Shown here: one piece after another, positions 1 to 7,969 of the stretch
Layout: every line of letters begins with the position of its first letter
How positions within the stretch are numbered: position 1 is the stretch's first letter
Assembly: GCF_022436675.1 (NCBI RefSeq)
Contig: NZ_JAKUJZ010000009.1
Span: 1 to 64,000 of the forward strand
DNA: 64,000 nucleotides
Source of the DNA: Rheinheimera hassiensis
GTDB lineage: Bacteria > Pseudomonadota > Gammaproteobacteria > Enterobacterales > Alteromonadaceae
Reading direction: 5' to 3'
Position numbers and translations under genes: made by a program
Notes under the pieces: model-generated
Databases searched by the model: none
What the model saw: only the letters and a program-made list of their open reading frames with translations
What the model was told of the DNA's origin: nothing

Positions 1-2
1 AA

Positions 3-563
3 GCGGAGAAACTGGCAGCGATATATGAGGCATTGAATAATTGCAGCGCTGAGCATCCGGTGTTTTATGAAGATGAGGTGGATATCCACCTGAACCCGAA
101 AATCGGCGCCGACTGGGGCTATAAAGGCAAGCAGCGGCTGGTGGTAACACCCGGCAAGAACAAAAAACATTATCTGGCTGGCGCGCTACACAGCAAAACA
201 GGCCAGATAACTTATGTTGGCTCAATGAGTAAAAGCTCAGAGCTGTTTATCAGCCTGATGAACAAGCTGAAACGGCAGTACCGGCGGGCTAAGACGATTA
301 CGCTGGTGGTAGATAACTACATTATCCACAAGAGCCGCAAGACATTAGCGTGGCTGAGGAATAACCCGAAGTTCGTGTTGTTATTCCAACCGGTTTACAG
401 CCCGTGGGTTAACAAAATAGAGAAGCTGTGGCATGCCTTGCATGAGACCATCACACGCAACCACTGTTGCAAAACAATCGATGATTTACTGGAGCAGGTT
501 GAGCACTTTATGGATAACGCAGCGCCGTTTCCGGGCGGCGGCCATGGCCTGCAGCGGGTGTAG
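3..563 (+). CDS. IS630-type transposase, 3' part (cut by window edge)
   Basis: This is the catalytic part of a DDE transposase of the IS630 family, which cuts and joins the ends of its insertion sequence. The frame is open to the left edge of the window, so the N-terminal helix-turn-helix part lies outside it. Visible are the first acidic residue in YEDEVDIHL, the second in VVDNYIIHKS and the glutamate in NKIEKLWHALH, in the spacing usual for IS630. The tail ends in PFPGGGHGLQRV, then a TAG stop. I could not identify the right inverted repeat or a TA target duplication after the gene, so the element's end is unknown. It marks the accessory character of the region that follows. Confidence 0.85.
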   Translation, partial: AEKLAAIYEALNNCSAEHPVFYEDEVDIHLNPKIGADWGYKGKQRLVVTPGKNKKHYLAGALHSKTGQITYVGSMSKSSELFISLMNKLKRQYRRAKTITLVVDNYIIHKSRKTLAWLRNNPKFVLLFQPVYSPWVNKIEKLWHALHETITRNHCCKTIDDLLEQVEHFMDNAAPFPGGGHGLQRV

Positions 564-887
564 CAGAGTTAGGATCAGTTATTTAGACATGGATTGATGA
601 GTAGTCATAGCTTACCTCGTCGTCTAATAGTAGAATTTGACGTTTAATCCATACCGCCGAACTACTGAACAAAAAGGAAACGTCTGCTGTGATTTTTTCT
701 ATATATTATTTCTTCAACCTTACGAGTAGTTAAAGTAGACACCATATTATAAATTTGCAAATACATTCCGAAAATATTTTCGGGAATGTCACTTTCATAC
801 ATTGACTTTCTAAAAATACCACCTACATTTCTTCGATACTTATTTAATCATTCGATCATAAGCAGTGTAGACAATGGAGGTCTTGCT
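564..887. other. Gene-free AT-rich stretch after the transposase
   Basis: About 320 bases without a convincing coding frame. It should contain the right end of the IS630 element, but I cannot point to a terminal repeat. An in-frame ATG at 786 would extend the next gene upstream, but it has no ribosome binding site and would bury the signal peptide. The strong site GGAGG at 876-880 serves the ATG at 888. Confidence 0.5.
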
Positions 888-2657
888 ATGAAACGACGAG
901 CATCATATATATTTACTGTATATTTCTGTTTGTCATTTCTATCCTTTAGGACGGTGGCAGATGCAGAAGTAAAAGTACTGGATATCGGTGCGGGATTGGC
1001 AACAGTTATCACGCTTCCAGACAATCAGTACGTCATTTTTGACGCAGGACGTAGCGGAACCTTTCTAAATCAAACTACACCCACCATAAATAGTTTCCAA
1101 CGAGCCTTACCACCAAATGCTCAGATAGCCATTTTATTTATTAGCCATACCGATGGAGACCACATTGGTGCTGTGCCATGGCTGCTTGAGAACTTTGACA
1201 TACGAGAAGTTGTTCACACAGGTTATGATCGTTCATACCATCCCACCCAAGCATGGGATAATATGCAACTGGCACTTAGCCACACGGAAGCAACCGTCTC
1301 AAGTCTCGCAGAAAAACCAAGTTTACAACACGGACATCAATGGAAATTAGGGAATGTGACATTCACTCTATTAAGTGGATTTTCTACACCGCCTGAAAGT
1401 TGGCATATACATTCTAATTCCAGTGAGCACAGAAATGCAGGGTCGTTAGTTGTCCGAATGGATTATTCAGGTAACAGCGTGCTTTTCACTGGTGATGCTG
1501 TTGGCAAAAAAGCATCAAGCAGAACCAATGAACATGACTCACCAATCGCAGATGAAAAGTATCTACTTGACCACCATTCTGGACACCGCAGTATCAGAGC
1601 TGACGTCTTGATTGCAGCACACCATGGAGCTGACAATTCAAATTCTTCAGCTTTTATTAAAGCTGTTCTTCCCCGGTCAGTTATTTTTTCTGCAGGAAAC
1701 TCCTACGATCACCCTCGAGCAGTTACTGTAAAACGATTTATTAACGCAGGGATTACTCCGAGTGCCATGTTACGAACTGATCGGTGTGGCGTTGCCGGTC
1801 CACTTGAATGGGACGGCTGGATGGCCGAAAGTCCAGATTCTGTAGGTGATGATGACATTAGTATAAAACTTACCAAAGATGGGCAACTATTTGTTGATTA
1901 TGTCTACGACGATAATAATTGCGATGTTCAAGTTGCAATAATGCCTGAGCGTTGGTGGAGCTGGTCTCACGAAAATCTATCAAAGCTTTCTAAATTAATG
2001 CCATTTGAAAAGACCCTAGTTGAGGGGAATTGGGACTATTGGCTGATTGATATGTCCTGGATGCCTGCTTTTTGTGGTGGCAAAAATTATACGCCAACAG
2101 AATGCCGACCGCAGGCCTCCAAATGGTCAACATCTGACCTCGCTATTCATGGACTCTGGCCGAATAGAAATGATGGTAAACATTTAGTGAATTGTACTAC
2201 CAACCCATACTGCGGTGGTGCAACTGCATGTTCTCTAAAGCTTGAAGACTTAAACATAGATACTCACCAAGCATTGATCGACCGCATGCCAGGGCATGTG
2301 TTTCTCACAGATTATGAGTGGAAAAAGCACGGTACATGCAGTGACTTAACTCCTAATGATTATTATGTCGCGACCGTTGTAGCTAGTGACCAACTTCGAA
2401 ATCCCTCATTTTTAAGTAACGCAGTAGGTGACACACGTAGTTCAAAAGAGATTCGTGCAGCTTTTTCAATTTCTCAAGTAGATGATGGCTCGGTAGTCTT
2501 ACGTTGCAAGAATAGCGAGCTGACCTCTGTCAGGGCATGCTTTGAGAAAACGCCCTCTGGAGATTTAGGGAAAAGAGTGAAATGTCCAAAAGCGGCTCTA
2601 GATCAGGATAACTGTAGCGTTAATTCGAAAATCGTTAAGGGTCGATATATTCATTAG
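888..2657 (+). CDS. Secreted metallo-beta-lactamase-fold / RNase T2 fusion protein
   Basis: A 589-aa exported protein with two hydrolase domains. Residues 1-26 look like a signal peptide. Residues about 27-345 are a metallo-beta-lactamase fold of the ComEC/extracellular-hydrolase type: SHTDGDH at 86-92 (Asp replaces the middle His of HxHxDH), TGD at 201-203 and HHG at 245-247. Residues about 375-589 are an RNase T2 domain with both catalytic boxes: IHGLWPN at 420-426 (His421) and YEWKKHGTC at 476-484 (Glu477, His481), plus many cysteines as expected of a secreted RNase. RNase T2 cuts RNA through 2',3'-cyclic phosphates. The start at 888 is chosen for GGAGG seven bases upstream and the signal peptide. 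It lies 37 bp before the 96-aa gene and is probably co-transcribed with it. The biological role is unknown. The fusion is unusual and both active sites look intact. Confidence 0.85.
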   Translation: MKRRASYIFTVYFCLSFLSFRTVADAEVKVLDIGAGLATVITLPDNQYVIFDAGRSGTFLNQTTPTINSFQRALPPNAQIAILFISHTDGDHIGAVPWLLENFDIREVVHTGYDRSYHPTQAWDNMQLALSHTEATVSSLAEKPSLQHGHQWKLGNVTFTLLSGFSTPPESWHIHSNSSEHRNAGSLVVRMDYSGNSVLFTGDAVGKKASSRTNEHDSPIADEKYLLDHHSGHRSIRADVLIAAHHGADNSNSSAFIKAVLPRSVIFSAGNSYDHPRAVTVKRFINAGITPSAMLRTDRCGVAGPLEWDGWMAESPDSVGDDDISIKLTKDGQLFVDYVYDDNNCDVQVAIMPERWWSWSHENLSKLSKLMPFEKTLVEGNWDYWLIDMSWMPAFCGGKNYTPTECRPQASKWSTSDLAIHGLWPNRNDGKHLVNCTTNPYCGGATACSLKLEDLNIDTHQALIDRMPGHVFLTDYEWKKHGTCSDLTPNDYYVATVVASDQLRNPSFLSNAVGDTRSSKEIRAAFSISQVDDGSVVLRCKNSELTSVRACFEKTPSGDLGKRVKCPKAALDQDNCSVNSKIVKGRYIH

Positions 2658-2694
2658 GTAATAGCGATAGCCCAAACCCAATTAGGAGAAATCT

Positions 2695-2985
2695 ATGAAA
2701 ACGAAAAACGTAACATTTCAGTGGAGCTCCAAAGATTTTAAAAAGCTAAATATTCTGCTACAGAAAGCTGGTGACAAAAAGTACTCCAAGAGAGTTACGA
2801 AAAACCCTGAGACATTCACGCTTAACGAGGGCCAAGAGTATGTTTATATGGTAAGGGCTCGTGGCAAAGAGGGGAACAGCTATGAACTGAATATAACAGG
2901 TGCGACAAAAGCCTTCTCTCCAGTAAAGCTCAAGATACTGCCCGGAGAGAAAACCTCTACCTTCTTGGATAAGTTTTTGGTTTAG
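2695..2985 (+). CDS. Small unknown protein (96 aa) downstream of the MBL-RNase T2 gene
   Basis: A lysine-rich 96-aa protein without signal peptide or membrane segment. I do not recognise a family. The alternating hydrophobic pattern (VTFQWSS, YVYMVRARG, SYELNITG, VKLKILPG) suggests a small all-beta fold. AGGAGA lies seven bases before the ATG, so translation is well supported. The gene sits 37 bp after the MBL-RNase T2 fusion and 17 bp before the next gene, on the same strand, so the three probably form one transcript. A cytoplasmic partner of a secreted nuclease could be an inhibitor, but nothing in the sequence proves this. Confidence 0.7.
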   Translation: MKTKNVTFQWSSKDFKKLNILLQKAGDKKYSKRVTKNPETFTLNEGQEYVYMVRARGKEGNSYELNITGATKAFSPVKLKILPGEKTSTFLDKFLV

Positions 2986-3002
2986 GCTACAGGGAAAATT
3001 TT

Positions 3003-3998
3003 ATGCTAAAAACGATTTTGACATTAGCTGTGCTTTCAATGCTTCATTTATCACCGAATGTTCAAGCAGAAGAAATTGTAGGAGCATTGAGCCAGAAACT
3101 TAGCTCAACCGGAGATACTAAGAATAGCAACATTACCGGAGGTGCTGGTACTACTTTCGAACTGACTGCGGGACAAAAAGACAAACGTGCAAGCCTCAAG
3201 TGGACAATGGATAACATAGATAGCAATTTGGCCGTGGAGTTCTCAGTTCCTACAGGCAGCAGTGACAATACTGTACTCGCGAATCTTGACGGCCTTGCTA
3301 AATTCAACAAAGTGACCGTCAACTATAAATCAGCACTTACATCGTTAGATATAACCAAAATGCTAGAAATTTGTAACGAAGTTGGCATTGCCATCACCTC
3401 TGGATGTGATTTAGAAGGATTAAAAGCTCAATCCAAAGGTAAAAACGCGCAAAAGATTAGCGATTTAATAAAAGAAGCTTGGAATGACGCACCTCCAAAA
3501 TTTTGGGGTACATCACTCTCTTACGGTAGCAATAAGATGTCATACATAGCTACGGATTCGACTACAAAGCAAAGTGAGACAAAGTATGGCTGGGCTGCAA
3601 GCATTTATTATGGAGGATTTTTCAAATCAAAATATAAATCAATGTGGGCGATAGAAGCCAAGAGAGAAGAGTCATATAAAGATGGCGATAATGGAATAAT
3701 ATGTCCTCCACAAGAATTAAATTTGCCAATATCATGTGTCTCAGGCCCTCTAGGAAAACCTACTAGAAATATAAAAGACATTATTTCGTTTCATTATCGA
3801 CAAAAGTTCGACAAATTCTCAATCAGCCCTAGTGTAAATTTTGATAATCGGTCGGACACTTTGGGCATTGATGTTCCCATTTTCCTTTTCAAGGATGCAG
3901 GTAACGATTTCGTCGGTGGCATCAATCTCGGCTGGACAAATGAAGAACACGAAACCACCTTGGGAATTTTCATTGGGAAGAAGTTTTCTTTTTACTAG
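3003..3998 (+). CDS. Exported protein, probable outer-membrane beta-barrel
   Basis: A 331-aa protein with a clear signal peptide (cleavage expected after NVQA, about residue 22). The second half is rich in alternating aromatic and hydrophobic strands (WGTSLSYGSNKMSYIA, YGWAASIYYGG, IISFHYRQKF, VGGINLGWTN) and ends in phenylalanine-tyrosine (GKKFSFY), as many outer-membrane barrels end in an aromatic residue. I recognise no named family. It follows the 96-aa gene by 17 bp and is the last member of the apparent three-gene unit. A surface barrel beside an exported nuclease would fit uptake or release of a substrate, but that is inference. Confidence 0.65.
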   Translation: MLKTILTLAVLSMLHLSPNVQAEEIVGALSQKLSSTGDTKNSNITGGAGTTFELTAGQKDKRASLKWTMDNIDSNLAVEFSVPTGSSDNTVLANLDGLAKFNKVTVNYKSALTSLDITKMLEICNEVGIAITSGCDLEGLKAQSKGKNAQKISDLIKEAWNDAPPKFWGTSLSYGSNKMSYIATDSTTKQSETKYGWAASIYYGGFFKSKYKSMWAIEAKREESYKDGDNGIICPPQELNLPISCVSGPLGKPTRNIKDIISFHYRQKFDKFSISPSVNFDNRSDTLGIDVPIFLFKDAGNDFVGGINLGWTNEEHETTLGIFIGKKFSFY

Positions 3999-4308
3999 AA
4001 GGCATGGCAGTTACAATGAAAAATCAAAGCTAATTGGAGAATAATTATGAATGTGGGGTTTTGCCGATAACGCAACCTAATGCAGCTGATGAATTTACAG
4101 AACGCTAAGCGCTCATATCAAAGCCAAGGCACTTAGCAGGACTGGAGCATGAAAAGTGAATTATTCTAGGCTGATTTAAATAGTTGAAATTGTCTATACG
4201 AATGTTTCAAATATAGCCTGCGCTCAGAGCTGTCTGTTATCTATTAGACAATAGGTAACTGATGCCAGTTAGTTGTATAAGCCGATGACAATAGTAGGCC
4301 TCGATATT
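3999..4308. other. Gene-free stretch
   Basis: About 310 bases between the putative barrel gene and the convergent membrane-protein gene. A ribosome-binding-like GGAG before an ATG at 4047 leads only to a seven-codon frame. I see no terminator with a clear T-run and no RNA gene. Confidence 0.4.
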
Positions 4309-4842
4309 TTATTCGCTACCCAATGTCTTTCGAAACTGATGCGATTGAAAAATGTCATATACAATCCAGACCATTTCACAAATGATAAAGAGAACAGGCA
4401 CGCTAACTATCAAAATGCGCGGACAAGTTGGACTCGGAGGCAACATCACTCCTGCTAAGCCCAAAAAAAGAAGCCCAAGTCCGAAACTAAATACCAAGCG
4501 CGCTCGGTCGATCCAAAAGCAAAAATCTTCCATAGCGATACCGTAAGCCTGAGCTCTATCGGTATCATTCATACTTAAAGTTCTCTTTTTGAACTCCTCT
4601 TGGGTTAGATTGTACTTTCTGGCGACTACTGTGAATTGCACTGACAATATGAAAAGTATAGTGGCACAAAGGAGAGCGGCGAGAGTAGCTTCAGGAAACT
4701 TCATTATAGTTTCTGGTGAAGTGCTCCCCGAAATTAAGGCAATTAACGTCATGGAGAATCCAGCAAGCAACGGTGACGCCGTAGTACCTAGGGTATTTGC
4801 CGATGCGGCATCCGCTGTTGTTGGATATTGCGCAGGTTTCAT
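4309..4842 (-). CDS. Four-helix integral membrane protein, unknown
   Basis: A 177-aa protein with four predicted transmembrane stretches: around LLAGFSMTLIALISG, LAALLCATILFILSV, LVFSFGLGLLFLGLAGVML and ILIVSVPVLFIICEMVWIVY. Between the second and third lies a soluble charged loop (KKRTLSMNDTDRAQ). I do not recognise the family. The start is placed at the ATG with GGAG seven bases before it; two codons upstream there is only a GTG without a good site. It stands alone, convergent with the barrel gene on one side and followed by nothing in its own direction. Its neighbours are also orphans, so context gives no function. Confidence 0.65.
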   Translation of the reverse strand: MKPAQYPTTADAASANTLGTTASPLLAGFSMTLIALISGSTSPETIMKFPEATLAALLCATILFILSVQFTVVARKYNLTQEEFKKRTLSMNDTDRAQAYGIAMEDFCFWIDRARLVFSFGLGLLFLGLAGVMLPPSPTCPRILIVSVPVLFIICEMVWIVYDIFQSHQFRKTLGSE

Positions 4843-4887
4843 AATCACTCTCCGAGATTATACATATTAATTTACATTATATTCACC

Positions 4888-5298
4888 TTATTTCTTAGGG
4901 CATGGTGGGCTGCGATGGCGATCAATTCCTCCACATTTGTCACACAGCCCGAACGTTCGATTAAAGTTACCAGCAAAACTAATATCGTAATCAATAGGGT
5001 GGGTTGAAAAAGTATGTTCTATCCATTCATTTTCCGGTTCAAAAAGTTCTATGTTTTCAATTTTTAAGTATCCTGATCCACTTACAATAGCATCACAAGA
5101 GACAGCGACCTCTTCAAGTTTAACTAGATTGCAGTCATCAGGTAAGACCGCATATGCCGCTTTAGCACCTGCGCCGACATGCAGGTAAGGCACTCCAGCA
5201 TTATTCAATGCCTGAACTAGTTTATCGCGCATTACCGAAACTGAGTGTCCGGACTCTGGGCTAATAGCTACAATCCGACTTTTTAATATTTTCTTCAT
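4888..5298 (-). CDS. Small unknown protein with C-terminal cysteine motif
   Basis: A 136-aa soluble protein. The start is the ATG seven bases after AGGAG; a longer frame begins upstream but lacks a site. The N-terminal half has an alpha/beta pattern with a glycine-rich turn (HVGAGAKAAYAVLPDD) and a second segment (AIVSGSGYLKIENIELF). The C-terminus carries CDKCGG followed by a third cysteine (PPCPKK), which may bind a metal. I do not recognise a family. It lies 45 bp upstream of, and on the same strand as, the four-helix membrane-protein gene, so both may be read from one promoter in the AT-rich stretch to the right. Confidence 0.6.
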   Translation of the reverse strand: MKKILKSRIVAISPESGHSVSVMRDKLVQALNNAGVPYLHVGAGAKAAYAVLPDDCNLVKLEEVAVSCDAIVSGSGYLKIENIELFEPENEWIEHTFSTHPIDYDISFAGNFNRTFGLCDKCGGIDRHRSPPCPKK

Positions 5299-6195
5299 CT
5301 CCCTTCTCCTTAAAGGCACATGATAGTAGAACTCTCCTAACCATACTCGAAGCTCATTTCACATAACAGAGTCGCCCGAATTAAATTCAATCAGCTTGAC
5401 CACCTCAATATCTGCAGTTTAGCGCAACGCACAGAGGCTTAAAACATAGCTGCTGTTTCAGCTTGTTAGCAACCTCAAATGTACTTGCTAGGTATTGCTA
5501 CACTAGCGGAACAAAAAAATATCTTTTTCGATATTACAACTAGGCAACCAGCTACATTTCAGTAAATGGTATGGACTATTAGGGCTACATAAAGCAGAGT
5601 AAAATGAACTGTTCAACTTAACTATCAAAAGACCGCGATTAGCAAAAGCAATGGCCAAACATTAAGTAAAAATCTAGCAGAGTTTTTGTACCTTTGCGAA
5701 ATTAAACATGAATTTTTTACTGTAAACAATATTTATAAAGCCGAAACGCTAATTCTTTCCAATAAAAATTTGAGTCTAGGTTATATATATATGTAGAAAC
5801 ATAATCAGCTGAGTACCCTAGCATGTAGTTATGGAGCACAATTGTTGTCTTAGAAACACACTAAGCTCTAATGATACCTGACCTTTCCTTTGCAGCTTGG
5901 GCGTGTGCTACAGGCAGATATGAGTGTGAAGCTGACGTTACACCCGCAGAACTAAATTGCCGCTTAGATTTGGTATCCCAGCTAGCCTGCGATCGACTTA
6001 ATGCCTGTTAGATTTTAGTCGGTTGACTTTTGCGCATAATCCTCATAAGCTGATTTAGCGGTGAGAGAACACCCAACCCAGCCACACGAAGGTAAAACAA
6101 ACGCGTCACTGAGTGAACTCTTAATCAATAGTTTTCCTCTTGGCAGAATGGTTTAGTGGCAAGCCAACGCCAAAATACATAAGGAAATTATTGTC
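5299..6195. other. Long AT-rich intergenic stretch without a recognised gene
   Basis: Nearly 900 bases with no coding frame I can support on either strand. It is markedly AT-rich, with runs such as ATATATATATG near 5785. It must hold the promoters of the diverging flanking genes. AAGGAAA at 6181 is the ribosome binding site of the next gene. No tRNA, terminator with T-run or clear repeat was seen. Confidence 0.5.
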
Positions 6196-6813
6196 ATGTC
6201 TAATTTTACACACCCCAACGTAATTGCAGTGAAAAAGCAAGTGCAGCTCGTGCGTTACAGTCTCAAAGAGTTCTCCGAAAAAGCCGTACCAACATCCACT
6301 AAGATGCTGAACTACTGGGTCAAGTGCTTTGAATATGAGGATTGGCAGCAGTTTATTCGGCAAGTAAATGGCCATCCAAATGACAAGGTTGATTGTGCGA
6401 TTGTAGACCAACGCAACTTCGAAAATATAGCGACTGAACTCCAAAGTCTTTTGCCCACTTATGACATCAAGCAAATGAAATGGGCCCTGTCGGCTTCAAT
6501 GCCCAATAGCATCCAAGTCAATACCAAGTTAATAAAACAGCTATTAATAAGAACGGTGCCTATGCCATCGTCAGATGAATTAGATAAGCTGCACAATTTG
6601 GGGCTCATCGACTTTCAAATCAGAAGCATAGAGAATTCGGAAGAGAAGATTATCACTGGCTACCGACCAACAGAGCTAGGTAGATATAAAGCTGCCTTGC
6701 AGCATGAGAAGGAGGTTGGACGTTATCTGTCAGAGATTGAGCTAGTTGAATTTGGACTTTCAAGCAATCTATGTAAGCTCAAAAGCATCCAACGCATCTT
6801 TACTATTCGCTAA
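6196..6813 (+). CDS. Unknown soluble protein (205 aa)
   Basis: A 205-aa protein without signal peptide or membrane segments. AAGGAAA lies nine bases before the ATG. The sequence is mainly helical and charged, with a possible helix-turn-helix-like stretch near the middle (PSSDELDKLHNLGLIDFQIRS) and a conserved-looking segment GYRPTELGRYKAALQHEK. I do not recognise a family. It is a single-gene unit followed by a strong imperfect hairpin at 6865-6914. It may be a regulator or an island cargo protein; no function can be assigned. Confidence 0.6.
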   Translation: MSNFTHPNVIAVKKQVQLVRYSLKEFSEKAVPTSTKMLNYWVKCFEYEDWQQFIRQVNGHPNDKVDCAIVDQRNFENIATELQSLLPTYDIKQMKWALSASMPNSIQVNTKLIKQLLIRTVPMPSSDELDKLHNLGLIDFQIRSIENSEEKIITGYRPTELGRYKAALQHEKEVGRYLSEIELVEFGLSSNLCKLKSIQRIFTIR

Positions 6814-6864
6814 GATGTCGACTGGTGAATTGCTAAGTATTTGTGTGTAAATCACCAATACCAC

Positions 6865-6926
6865 CAACTCAGCGGGCAATTTTTTGCGCAGCGAAAATTG
6901 AGCCGCTGCAGTTGATTGTTAGAAGC
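6865..6926 (+). repeat. Imperfect hairpin resembling an integron attC site
   Basis: The arms CAACT-CAGCGG-CAATTTT (left, 6865-6883) and their complement (right, 6894-6914) pair over 18 positions. One unpaired G and a small bulge interrupt the pairing, and a ten-base loop closes it. The right arm is followed six bases later by GTTAGAA, like the R' core (GTTRRRY) of attC sites. Extrahelical bases in an otherwise good stem are typical of attC. Against this, I find no matching RYYYAAC core on the left and no integron integrase in the window. It could equally be a transcription-ending hairpin of the 205-aa gene. Confidence 0.25.
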
Positions 6927-7044
6927 CCTACCAGCAGTCGCTCTGCATATCGTTTTTGTTGCCCCGATACTCTGAAATGGCTTCTGCCGAACCTTCAAAA
7001 ATAATAGCCATCGCCTCCATCACTTCTTTTAGATTTCTCAGAGG

Positions 7045-7187
7045 ATGAGCAGAACAGCAAATGATGACCGTAGTGACAGCATTAATCCCAATAACGACGC
7101 TTACTGGGGGATAGCCTGGACAACCACGCTAATCAACTTAATCCGAACCACGAAGAGTATCGTGGCTCTGATGAGGATAGCGACTAA
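7045..7187 (+). pseudogene. Small acidic protein gene broken by a frameshift in a G5 run
   Basis: The frame from ATG 7045 reads to DSINPNNDAYWG and then enters unrelated sequence at five G's (7106-7110). Read one frame over from 7110, it continues as DSLDNHANQLNPNHEEYRG and ends in an acidic tail at TAA 7185-7187. Both halves carry the same motif, LNPN/INPN followed by an aromatic residue and glycine, which recurs in small proteobacterial proteins. One missing G would restore about 48 residues. This is either a true frameshift or a sequencing error in the homopolymer. The ribosome binding site is poorly placed (GAGG touches the ATG). Confidence 0.5.
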
Positions 7188-7201
7188 CTGCAAGAGCTTG
7201 A

Positions 7202-7243
7202 GTAATAAGCGTAACCAATCCAGATTGCGGTTGCGCTTATTAC
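7202..7243. terminator. Strong inverted repeat, possible bidirectional terminator
   Basis: GTAATAAGCG-T-AACC and its complement form a 15-bp stem with one mismatch around a 12-base loop. It lies between the frameshifted small gene and the end of the convergent lipoprotein gene, where a shared terminator is expected. There is no T-run, so rho-independent action is uncertain. Confidence 0.4.
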
Positions 7244-7342
7244 CCTAAATAACAATGTCTAACCTTCATTCAAGAAAGCTGGTTCGCGATATTGATAGCC
7301 TAAGGGAATAGTTGACATCGTGACGTTTCCATATCTTGCAAA

Positions 7343-7924
7343 TTAGTTAGGCACCGTTTTTGCATTTTTATAGTACATTCGGACATTCTGACCAAAAGCC
7401 GCAGTCGAGAAATTATAGTTATCTGAGTACACATCTTGAAGAACAAGCGGATACAACGGAACCGCAGTATAGTCTTCCTTTCCATCCTGCCATCTTACCG
7501 TAAGCACACCTTGTCCATCACTAAATGTACCGTCGTTATTGAGTAACCAGTTAACATGAAATTTAGCAACTTGTATTTGAAGGTAGGGTTCATCACCTTT
7601 TAAGGGCTTACTAACTGGCGTATAGAATTCGATGACTTTAAGCAACGTAGATGGCGCAATAGTGCAGTTAAACACAACATGCTTTTCGCCCCTTGGCGTT
7701 GTCTCTTGAGTCCACTTTCGCTCTGCGCACAAAGACCAGCTATCAAAAGCTGAGCCTATAGAGAGTTGTTGCATTTCCTCATAGTAAGCGTGCCGTACTT
7801 TTTCGATGCTGTATTGCTCTGAAAAAGTGTCACATCCGCTAATAACAAATGCCGGCAGCAATAGCATTCTGTATCCGAGTACGCTCGTGTTCATACTCAC
7901 AAAATTGTTTATCATTGTTTTCAT
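7343..7924 (-). CDS. Putative lipoprotein, unknown function
   Basis: A 193-aa protein whose N-terminus contains a hydrophobic stretch ending in a lipobox (LLPAFVISGC), so it is probably acylated and anchored in the envelope. AAGG lies nine bases before the first ATG; a second ATG ten codons later is also possible. The mature part has a beta-rich pattern (VLTVRWQDGKEDYTAVPLYP) and two further cysteines that may pair. I do not recognise a family. It starts 45 bp after the stop of the DUF1566 lipoprotein gene on the same strand, so the two envelope lipoproteins probably form one operon. Confidence 0.65.
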   Translation of the reverse strand: MKTMINNFVSMNTSVLGYRMLLLPAFVISGCDTFSEQYSIEKVRHAYYEEMQQLSIGSAFDSWSLCAERKWTQETTPRGEKHVVFNCTIAPSTLLKVIEFYTPVSKPLKGDEPYLQIQVAKFHVNWLLNNDGTFSDGQGVLTVRWQDGKEDYTAVPLYPLVLQDVYSDNYNFSTAAFGQNVRMYYKNAKTVPN

Positions 7925-7969
7925 GGTAATTAACCTTATCAGTCTTTAACGCAATGCCCGCTTTTGACA

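Noticed and set aside
4352-4870. Plus-strand frames of 64 and 93 codons
   Set aside because: Both are antisense to the four-helix membrane-protein gene, whose hydrophobic pattern and ribosome binding site are much better.
6931-7060. Short minus-strand frame reading MEAMAIIFEGSAEAISEYRG...
   Set aside because: It lies just after the attC-like hairpin and looks protein-like, but it runs antisense across the start of the small gene at 7045, has no ribosome binding site I can support and no recognised family.
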